NCBI GenBank assembly: GCA_900544545.1
Contig: UQVY01000003.1
Span: 1 to 64,000 of the forward strand
Source of the DNA: an uncultured Eubacteriales bacterium
GTDB lineage: Bacteria; Bacillota; Clostridia; Christensenellales; CAG-314
Reading direction: 5' to 3'
Length of the DNA stretch: 64,000 nucleotides
Shown: one piece after another, positions 7,876 to 14,304 of the stretch
How positions within the stretch are numbered: position 1 is the first letter of the stretch
Layout: the number at the start of each line of letters is the position of its first letter
Translations under genes and position numbers: made by a program
Notes under the pieces: generated by a model
What the model was told of the DNA's origin: nothing
What the model saw: the letters and a program-made list of their open reading frames with translations, nothing else
The model's database searches: none

Positions 7876-7910
7876 AGGACAAAGGATAACTAAGGACAAC
7901 GGGTAACTTC
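7862..7910 (+). repeat. Short degenerate repeats after aspS
   Basis: GGAC/GGAT-A-AAC-like words recur every 8-12 bases across the stop codon (ataaaggacaaaggataact, then aaggacaacgggtaac). It belongs to the same class as the repeats at 21043 and 49743. Confidence 0.5.
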
Positions 7911-7916
7911 GGCGAA

Positions 7917-8354
7917 ATGAAAGAAACGGGAGAGATTATCGGAATCGGAAAGGGCAGAGCCACAGTGAGAGTAAACAGGAGGTCTGCCTGCGGAAGTTGT
8001 CGGGCTTGCGGAATGAAGCCCGAGGAGCCGCATATAGACTTTGACGTTCCCGTCGGCGAGGGCTTGAAGGCGGGCGACCGAGTAGAAATCGAGATTCCCG
8101 AAGGCGGAGTAGCGAAGATGTCGCTTGCGGCGTACGCGCTTCCGCTTGCTCTGGGGCTTATTCCGTTTGCGGCGGTTTATTTCTCGAGTAAAAACGAGCT
8201 TGCCGCGCTCTTGTCGCTTTTCGGAGGTATAGGGATAGGCTGCGTCGTTCTGCGGATACTGGAAAAGAAGGTTTTTTCGAGGAAGCCGCAGGTGCGGATA
8301 GTTTCCTCTCCGTCCGATAAGGAAGAAAAGCCGGACGAGCCGACTGATTTTTAA
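7917..8354 (+). CDS. RseC/MucC-like membrane protein
   Basis: Matches the SoxR-reducing-system RseC family: an N-terminal beta domain (EIIGIGKGRATVRV), a Cys cluster CGSCRACG (Cys25, 28, 31), PVGEGLKAGDRVEIEIPE, then two membrane helices at about 70-88 and 94-113 and a charged cytoplasmic tail. Family members sit near Rnf or thiamine/redox genes and are thought to modulate redox sensing, but the role in Clostridia is not established. No Rnf genes are in the window. A weak ribosome site precedes the ATG. The thioredoxin-like gene follows 18 bases later. Confidence 0.8.
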   Translation: MKETGEIIGIGKGRATVRVNRRSACGSCRACGMKPEEPHIDFDVPVGEGLKAGDRVEIEIPEGGVAKMSLAAYALPLALGLIPFAAVYFSSKNELAALLSLFGGIGIGCVVLRILEKKVFSRKPQVRIVSSPSDKEEKPDEPTDF

Positions 8355-8372
8355 GATAGGAAAGAGGTTCCG

Positions 8373-8732
8373 ATGAGAGAATTCGAACTTGCGGATTTCA
8401 GGTCCGAAGCCAACAACAACGAAAAGGTCGCGATTTATTTTTACGCGGACTGGTCTGCGGAATCGAGACTGATGAGCGGCAACGCCGAGCGGGCTTTTGA
8501 CAGAGCCGAGGAATATTTCCGCGAAAGGAGTCTTGCCGAGCCGGACAAATACCGCGGCGGTTTTTCCTGCGGGGCTATGTTCATCGACGACAACAAAGGG
8601 CTTCTTATGGTTCTCGGAGTAAAAGCCGTTCCGACCGTCTGCCTTATCGACAAGGCCAAGGTCTACGAAAGGATAGAAGGCTACCGTTCCGAAAAGGATT
8701 TGCTGAAGAGTCTTTCGGACTTTATCGGCTGA
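8373..8732 (+). CDS. Thioredoxin-fold protein lacking the CXXC pair
   Basis: The 119 residues follow the thioredoxin pattern: a strand IYFYADW, then the active-site loop, a helix, FIDDNKGLLMVLGV, and the cis-Pro strand AVPTVCLI. The usual W-C-G-P-C is W-S-A-E-S here (Trp27, Ser28, Ser31), so both catalytic Cys are replaced by Ser and ordinary disulfide exchange is not expected. Two other Cys remain (FSCG and TVCL). It may act as a binding or scaffold thioredoxin. It follows the RseC-like gene closely, so the two may work together. Confidence 0.75.
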   Translation: MREFELADFRSEANNNEKVAIYFYADWSAESRLMSGNAERAFDRAEEYFRERSLAEPDKYRGGFSCGAMFIDDNKGLLMVLGVKAVPTVCLIDKAKVYERIEGYRSEKDLLKSLSDFIG

Positions 8733-8735
8733 CGG

Positions 8736-8766
8736 TTGTTTTTTGCCGAAAAAAGAGATATATAAT
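8736..8766 (+). promoter_or_regulatory. Probable glyA promoter
   Basis: TATAAT at 8761-8766 with a TTGTTT about 19 bases upstream (8736-8741). The -10 is good and the spacing is long. It lies inside the upstream extension of the glyA frame, which argues for the start at 8812. Confidence 0.5.
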
Positions 8767-8811
8767 TACGTCCGCCGGGCGGACCATAAAATAAACAGGA
8801 GATTGATTGAA

Positions 8812-10062
8812 ATGATTGATTTAACCACGATCAAAAAGACAGACCCCGAGGTATACGAGACCTACGTTCTCGAACTCGAAAGACAGCGCAGCAATATAGA
8901 GCTTATCGCGAGCGAAAACTTCGTATCCCCCGCGGTTATGGCGGCGATGGGAAGTCATCTGACCAACAAATACGCCGAAGGTTATCCGGGAAAGAGATAT
9001 TACGGCGGCTGCCAGTACGTAGATATGACGGAGGAACTTGCGAGGAAGCGCGCGTGCGAGCTTTTCGGAGCGGAACACGCCAACGTTCAGCCTCACTCGG
9101 GCGCGCAGGCTAACCTTTCGGTCTACTTTGCTCTGCTTCAGCCGGGCGACACGATTCTCGGAATGAATCTTGCTCACGGCGGACATCTTACCCACGGAAG
9201 CAAGGTCAATATTTCCGGTAAGTATTTCAATATCGTTCCCTACGGCGTAAGTCCCGTGGATTGCAGAATCGATTACGACGAGCTGAGGAAGATAGCTCTC
9301 GAAAGCAAGCCCAAGCTCATCGTTGCGGGCGCGAGCGCGTATCCGAGAGAGATAAACTTCAAGAAGTTCAGAGAAATCGCCGACGAATGCGGAGCTTTGC
9401 TTATGGTCGATATGGCGCACATCGCCGGTCTCGTTGCGGCAGGTCTTCATATGAGTCCCGTTCCTTACGCCGACGTGGTAACCACCACCACTCACAAGAC
9501 TCTGAGAGGTCCGAGAGGCGGTATGATTCTCTGTAAGGAGCAGTACGCGAAGGCTATCGACAAGGCCGTATTCCCGGGCATTCAGGGCGGTCCTCTTATG
9601 CACATAATCGGCGCGAAGGCAGTCTGTTTCAAGGAAGCTCTTTCCGACGATTTCAAGGTCTATATGCGTCAGGTCAAGGCAAATGCGGCAAAGCTTGCGG
9701 AAACCCTTATGAACAACGGCGTGAAGCTCGTCAGCAACGGTACGGACAATCATCTTATGCTGGTCGATCTTTCCTCGACGGGAATGACCGGAAAGGAACT
9801 CGAGCATCTTCTCGACGAAGTTCACATCACCGCCAACAAGAACGGTATTCCGTTCGATACTCTCAGCCCCAACGTTACCAGCGGCATAAGAATCGGAACG
9901 CCCAGCGTAACCTCGAGAGGAATGAAGGAAGAAGATATGGTCGTTATCGGCGAAGTAATAGCCGACCTCATCAAGAACAGAGAAGAGGCTAAGGAACGCT
10001 GCAACGCGAGAGTTCTTGCTCTTACCGCCAAGTATCCTCTTTACGTTAACGACGTTATGTAA
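8812..10062 (+). CDS. glyA: Serine hydroxymethyltransferase
   Basis: PLP enzyme that interconverts serine and glycine with tetrahydrofolate, feeding one-carbon metabolism. The 416-residue product has the N-terminal IELIASENFVSPAVM, KYAEGYPGKRYYGGC, VQPHSGAQANL, the PLP lysine in TTTTHKTLRGPRGG, and a C-terminal TSGIRIGTPSVTSRGM. The ATG at 8812 has AGGAG ten bases upstream. An upstream frame to 8743 is open but overlaps the promoter and lies outside the conserved protein. Confidence 0.98.
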   Translation: MIDLTTIKKTDPEVYETYVLELERQRSNIELIASENFVSPAVMAAMGSHLTNKYAEGYPGKRYYGGCQYVDMTEELARKRACELFGAEHANVQPHSGAQANLSVYFALLQPGDTILGMNLAHGGHLTHGSKVNISGKYFNIVPYGVSPVDCRIDYDELRKIALESKPKLIVAGASAYPREINFKKFREIADECGALLMVDMAHIAGLVAAGLHMSPVPYADVVTTTTHKTLRGPRGGMILCKEQYAKAIDKAVFPGIQGGPLMHIIGAKAVCFKEALSDDFKVYMRQVKANAAKLAETLMNNGVKLVSNGTDNHLMLVDLSSTGMTGKELEHLLDEVHITANKNGIPFDTLSPNVTSGIRIGTPSVTSRGMKEEDMVVIGEVIADLIKNREEAKERCNARVLALTAKYPLYVNDVM

Positions 10063-10108
10063 TCCCGGATTTTTCCGCCGAACCCAAATCCGCATCCGCG
10101 TATAATGT

Positions 10109-10157
10109 GCGATTTAATATTTGCGGATAATATTGCGATTTAATATTTGCCGATAAT
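10109..10157 (+). repeat. Two 23-bp direct repeats at 26-bp period
   Basis: A 23-base unit beginning GCGATTTAATATTTG occurs at 10109-10131 and 10135-10157 with one mismatch. Fragments of it recur up to 10196. The 342-base gap between glyA and the next gene otherwise holds only a terminator and a promoter. Confidence 0.75.
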
Positions 10158-10196
10158 GCACGGTTCCGCACTTGCGGATAGATACCATTTAATATT

Positions 10197-10224
10197 AAAG
10201 GACGGTTTTCTGCCGTCCTTTTTT
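10197..10224 (+). terminator. Terminator after glyA
   Basis: AAAGGACGG (10197-10205), loop, CCGTCCTTT (10213-10221), then T run. Confidence 0.9.
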
Positions 10225-10298
10225 ATTTGCGGAAACGAGGCTTTTCCTCCCCGAAACGCCTTCTGTCCTTCCCGAAAATCCGCTGTGCTTCAAAAGAC

Positions 10299-10327
10299 TT
10301 GACAAATCCGCGTGAATTTGGCATTAT
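10299..10327 (+). promoter_or_regulatory. Promoter of the InlB-repeat surface protein gene
   Basis: TTGACA (10299-10304), 17-base spacer, CATTAT (10322-10327). Confidence 0.65.
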
Positions 10328-10405
10328 ATCATAAAGAAGCGGGCGAAGATTTTTGATGAGGGAAAGTCTTTGCCGCGAAAAAACAAAAAAAGGAAAGGGG
10401 AAGAA

Positions 10406-12328
10406 ATGAAAAGGAATCCGAGATATATCTTAGCGGCTTTTATAGTCGTTCTGACCTGCTTTTTCGCGCTGGGGCTTCCGACCGCGGGTAAAGCCGCCGC
10501 GCAGGATTTTTCGCTCTCTCTCGACGGGGGAGTTTACGCCTACGCGGAATCGACCGGAACCAAGACCGTGCGGCTCAGACCAGAACAAACCGTAACTATC
10601 GACGCCGACGGTAATTTTCTTATACGGATAAAGATAAGCTTCCGCGAAATCAACAAAGCCAACGACAAGAACGCCGTAGTAAGCTTCCGTATTCTTACCG
10701 CGACGGATACCTTCCGCGTAGAGAGCGGAGAATTCTCGTTCGGGTTTATTTCCGCGGACGGGAGCGTATCGGAGATCCGTTCCTCCGAAGGCAGTAACGG
10801 CGCGGTTTTCTCTCTCCCGGCGGGGACGGACGGGACTCTCGTTTTGCCGATAGGTCGGTTTTATGCGGTGAGAGGAAACGACAGGATTTCGGCGAAGGAC
10901 GCTCTTTCGGCGGATAACGCCCTTACTCTTATAGAAGTCGATTTCAGCGCGTCGCGGTGGGATATTTTCGTCGGGCAGGCTGCTTTTTCCGATAAGAACG
11001 AGAGTGTCGCGATCTTTTCCGCGGAATACTCCTCTCCCTCGCGGAATCTCCGTCTGCTGCGGTCTTTTACCGACAAAGTAGCCCTTTTCGTCAACGGTAA
11101 GGAGGCTTCGGTTTCGGGCGAAGAGCTTTTTGCGGTGATTGAAGGCGTCGGCGAAGTTTCCGTCCGCGGCGAGCTTGCCTTTTTCGATAAACTCGGGATA
11201 AGTTCCCGTCTTTCCGAGGGTTACGGAATAACACGGATACGCACCGAGGTCGAAGGTATCGAAAATTACGGAAAGGACCACCGAAAACAGGGCTACGTTT
11301 TTGAAGAAAATCTCGTTATCCGCACCAATCGCGACGAAAATACGGCTGTTCTCGGTTTCGGCGAGATAAAAATCAACCTTTTCGTAACTGTCGAGAAGCT
11401 CGTTCGTCTTGAGGTAACGAGCGCGGGCGTTACGATAAATTACGGAGAAATCGATGACAGCGAGGACGGAGTTTTGTTTCTTGCGAAGAACTATCCCGCC
11501 GTTCTGACTGCGGTTGTAACGGGCGGATTCGATTTCAGCGGACTTTACTATAACGGAAAGCGGCTCGAAAACGTAGCTTCCGCCGGCGAGGATTTCAGGT
11601 GCGTTCTTACTCCCGACGAGGACGGATTCATCGACGTAATCGGTTTCGCGGGTACGGTAACTCTCACGGTCGACGCGGCGGACGAGGTTTCGATTTCGGA
11701 GGGCGGGAAGGAAATGCTCGGCGAATACGAATTTCAACGCTATACGCGGCTTATCCTCACGCTTACCGCCGCCGAAGGTTACGACGGGATTCCCGTGCTT
11801 ACCGGCGAAAACGGAAAGCTTCTCGATGTCGGAAGGCGTGCGAGCGGAGAATACGTTATCGTCCTCACCGAAAATATGACTCTTTCGGCTTACGCGTCGG
11901 TCAGAACCTTTGCGATAAGCTACGACCTTTCGGGCGGCTCCTACGAAAGCGGCTCCAACCCCTCGTTTATCACCTATTTCGACGAGGCGGAGCTGATTTC
12001 TCCCGTAAAGAAGGGCTATACTTTTCTCGGCTGGCGGATAGTCGGTTCGGAGGATTACGTTTCGAAGCTTTCGGGCGTGAAAAACGACCTCTATCTCGTG
12101 GCTGTTTTCGAGAAAAATCCCGACAATCCCGACAATCCCAACAATCCCGACGATCCGAATAATCCCGACGACAATCAAGGCTGCGGAGGCTGCGGCGGCT
12201 GTAACGGCTGCGGAAGCTGCGGAAACGAGCTTTCGGGAGCGACGATTCTTCCGTCGGTTGCGGCTGTTCTGCTGCTCGTCGCGCCCTCTCGGCGCAAAAA
12301 AGACGATTCCGACGATAAGTCCGAATAG
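10406..12328 (+). CDS. Secreted/anchored protein, InlB-like repeat, Gly/Cys-rich tail
   Basis: A 640-residue exported protein. Residues 1-33 form a Sec signal peptide (basic start, long hydrophobic core). The middle, about 35-500, is beta-rich with no family I recognise; it carries an RLEVTSAGVTINYG strand and Ig-like spacing. Residues about 500-570 match a Listeria-Bacteroides (InlB B-type) repeat, including YDLSGGSY and KKGYTFLGWR. Then come Asn-Pro-Asp repeats, a Gly/Cys cluster (CGGCGGCNGCGSCG), a hydrophobic stretch (ILPSVAAVLLLVA) and a basic/acidic tail. That tail resembles a sorting signal without LPXTG. Start 10406 follows AAAGGGG. A TTG at 10370 is the only longer option. Its ligand is unknown. 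Confidence 0.8.
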   Translation: MKRNPRYILAAFIVVLTCFFALGLPTAGKAAAQDFSLSLDGGVYAYAESTGTKTVRLRPEQTVTIDADGNFLIRIKISFREINKANDKNAVVSFRILTATDTFRVESGEFSFGFISADGSVSEIRSSEGSNGAVFSLPAGTDGTLVLPIGRFYAVRGNDRISAKDALSADNALTLIEVDFSASRWDIFVGQAAFSDKNESVAIFSAEYSSPSRNLRLLRSFTDKVALFVNGKEASVSGEELFAVIEGVGEVSVRGELAFFDKLGISSRLSEGYGITRIRTEVEGIENYGKDHRKQGYVFEENLVIRTNRDENTAVLGFGEIKINLFVTVEKLVRLEVTSAGVTINYGEIDDSEDGVLFLAKNYPAVLTAVVTGGFDFSGLYYNGKRLENVASAGEDFRCVLTPDEDGFIDVIGFAGTVTLTVDAADEVSISEGGKEMLGEYEFQRYTRLILTLTAAEGYDGIPVLTGENGKLLDVGRRASGEYVIVLTENMTLSAYASVRTFAISYDLSGGSYESGSNPSFITYFDEAELISPVKKGYTFLGWRIVGSEDYVSKLSGVKNDLYLVAVFEKNPDNPDNPNNPDDPNNPDDNQGCGGCGGCNGCGSCGNELSGATILPSVAAVLLLVAPSRRKKDDSDDKSE

Positions 12329-12495
12329 CCCGTTCCCCGTCCCGCTTTCGAAATCTCTCCGACGGGCGAATCGCAAGTGTGAAATCCAAAGTGATAACTT
12401 TGTGATATAAAAACACAAAACTGCCAACTTGCTTTACAGTATTAAAAATCAAAAGCAAAATTTTGCGAAAAGAAGGTGATTTTTTATAAAAAATT

Positions 12496-12516
12496 GACAA
12501 AAATAGCAAATTTGTC
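12496..12516 (+). promoter_or_regulatory. Inverted repeat next to a -35 box
   Basis: GACAAA (12496-12501) and TTTGTC (12511-12516), 9 bases apart, ending one base before the -35 hexamer. It fits an operator or activator site for the lipoprotein gene. The rest of the 12329-12642 gap shows no gene. Confidence 0.4.
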
Positions 12517-12517
12517 G

Positions 12518-12546
12518 TTGACAGAATGTATTTTTTATGGTAGAAT
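12518..12546 (+). promoter_or_regulatory. Sigma-A promoter of the RsgI-like lipoprotein gene
   Basis: TTGACA (12518-12523), 17-base spacer, TAGAAT (12541-12546). A second TTGACA at 12494-12499 lacks a matching -10. Confidence 0.8.
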
Positions 12547-12642
12547 TATGGCAAGAAAAGGCAAACGGAGCGTAATAAAGTGAAAATTCAGACAAATCCG
12601 TTTTTCACGAAGCGTTTGTCCGTGCCGATAGGAGGAAAATTT

Positions 12643-13731
12643 ATGAATAAGAAAGCATTGTTTATGTGTCTTGCCGTCGCGCTCATTCTGTGTGCGGGAA
12701 CGATGGTGATGGTTGCCTGCGGAAATCGGGTTGACGAAAGAGATCTTGCTTACGTTACGATGAGCATCAACCCGTCCATCGAGCTTGTAGTCAACGGTAA
12801 GAACGAGGTTCTTGCGATCAACGGAACCAACGACGACGGTAAGATTCTTCTTCAGGACGAAGATCTCGTCGGAAAGGATCTCGATCTGGTTACGGTGAGG
12901 ATTGCCGACCTTCTCGTAGAGCTTAAATACGTTACGGAAGAGAACGGCGAAGACAAGACTCTTCAGCTCAACGTATCCACCGGCAACGCTCAGTTCGAAG
13001 CCAATATCGAAAAGAGTTTCGACAAGGCTATGAAGAAGCTTAAGGATACTTATAACGTTACCGTAGAAAAGGTTCAGAAGCTTACTCACGACCAGCTCGT
13101 AAAGCTTGCGCTCAAGGCTCATCCCGAAAAGACGCAGGAAGAGCTTGAGGCTATGACCGATAAGGAGCTCGTTACTCTCCTTCAGGTCGATGTACTCGAA
13201 AGGGCTCATTTCGCTCTCGTATCCATCGAAGAAGAGTACTACAAGTTCAAGGATATGGAATTCAAGTTCCGTTATTACGAAGAAATCAAGACGGCTATCT
13301 CCGCAATCGACGATATCGCTCTTCAGGCGAAGAAACTTGCCTTCAACGTAGCTATGGGAACTCTCGAAGCGAGCGTAAACACTCTCCGCGCTTTCGAAGA
13401 ACAGTTCCTCGATAAGGTCTGCGACTCGGTAGTAATAATCGTCGGCGGCGTCAACTGGTCGGAAGAAGTAGTTTCGGCTATCAAGGAAAAGATTGACGAA
13501 ATCATCGTCGAGATAAACAAGACCTACGCCAAGCTTGACGAATATCAGAAGGAACTCTGCAAGAACATCGACGTAGACGCTCTTCTCAGGCAGGTCGAAC
13601 AGGATATAACCGACGCGAAGAACGGTATTCTTGCTCAGTACGAAGAAAGATTCCTTGCCGCTATACAGAAGGCGGATCAGAAGGTTTCCGACGCTAAGAA
13701 GGCTCTTCTCGAAGGTCAGAAGGCTGCTTAA
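12643..13731 (+). CDS. Lipoprotein with RsgI-type extracellular domain
   Basis: A 362-residue lipoprotein: hydrophobic signal, lipobox VMVAC with Cys26 as the lipidated residue. Residues about 37-100 match the domain found after the membrane helix of RsgI anti-sigma-I factors (AYVTMSINPSIELVVNG, then GKDLDLVTVRIADLL). The remainder is long and helical, rich in Lys/Glu (KLKDTYNVTVEKVQKL, TQEELEAMTDKELV), and probably coiled coil. No N-terminal anti-sigma segment or sigI gene is present, so signalling by the known route is unlikely. ATG 12643 has AGGAGG 7-8 bases upstream; the ATG-less extension to 12580 is not supported. It is a single-gene unit ended at 13817. Confidence 0.8.
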   Translation: MNKKALFMCLAVALILCAGTMVMVACGNRVDERDLAYVTMSINPSIELVVNGKNEVLAINGTNDDGKILLQDEDLVGKDLDLVTVRIADLLVELKYVTEENGEDKTLQLNVSTGNAQFEANIEKSFDKAMKKLKDTYNVTVEKVQKLTHDQLVKLALKAHPEKTQEELEAMTDKELVTLLQVDVLERAHFALVSIEEEYYKFKDMEFKFRYYEEIKTAISAIDDIALQAKKLAFNVAMGTLEASVNTLRAFEEQFLDKVCDSVVIIVGGVNWSEEVVSAIKEKIDEIIVEINKTYAKLDEYQKELCKNIDVDALLRQVEQDITDAKNGILAQYEERFLAAIQKADQKVSDAKKALLEGQKAA

Positions 13732-13816
13732 CTGAAAATAAACGGGCAGCTTAACGAAGGATAAATCCGATAAATTCAAGAACTTATATCCGTAATATAA
13801 GTTACGTTATTCCTAT

Positions 13817-13847
13817 AAAAGACCGGTGTACCCACATCGGTCTTTTT
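13817..13847 (+). terminator. Terminator after the RsgI-like gene
   Basis: AAAAGACCGGTGT pairs with ACATCGGTCTTTT around ACCC, followed by T. A second perfect hairpin, AGCCTTTTT/AAAAAGGCT, follows at about 13850-13871. Confidence 0.85.
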
Positions 13848-14010
13848 CCAGCCTTTTTGTAAAAAGGCTTCGGCGAAAAACACCGATAGCTTCGCCCGAC
13901 CATAGAAATTCTCTCTTTATAGAAAACAGATTCGCCCGAACTTCACGATTTGGTCGTTTGAAAGTAAATTCGGCGAACGACTTTTCCTACGAAGAAGAAT
14001 CTGAGATTCC

Positions 14011-14225
14011 GCGAAGCTAATGGGTCCAGCGTCACGCTATGCGGTCTGCCAATTCGGATTTTCGGAATTATTTAGACGTCGCGAAGCTAATGGGTCCGGC
14101 GTCACGCTGGTTCTCGAAAGAAAGTGGAAGTGTCACGCCGAGCGGTCTGCTAATTCGGATTTCCGGAATTATTTGGACGTCGCGAAGCTAATGGGTCCGG
14201 CGTCACGCTGGTTCTCGAAAGAAAG
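14011..14225 (+). repeat. 101-bp tandem repeat, about two copies plus part
   Basis: A 28-base core starting GCGAAGCTAATGGGTCC occurs at 14011-14038, 14081-14108 and 14182-14209. A 41-base block (GCGGTCTGC...GACGTC) follows at 14040-14080 and 14141-14181, and TGGTTCTCGAAAGAAAG follows the second and third cores. The last two cores are 101 bases apart, the first two 70. The gap 13732-14304 holds no gene besides these repeats, the terminators and a promoter. Confidence 0.9.
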
Positions 14226-14233
14226 CGTGCCGG

Positions 14234-14262
14234 TTGACAAAAGGAGGAAGATATACTATAAT
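14234..14262 (+). promoter_or_regulatory. Perfect consensus sigma-A promoter
   Basis: TTGACA (14234-14239), 17 bases, TATAAT (14257-14262), directly after the third repeat core. It drives the GLUG-repeat lipoprotein gene. Confidence 0.9.
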
Positions 14263-14304
14263 AAAATAACACGACAGAATAAAAAACATCGCGAGGTGGC
14301 GCAA

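Noticed and set aside
14020..14304. N-terminal extension of the GLUG lipoprotein through the 101-bp repeats
   Set aside because: It would include a perfect promoter and repeat DNA and place the lipobox at an interior position.
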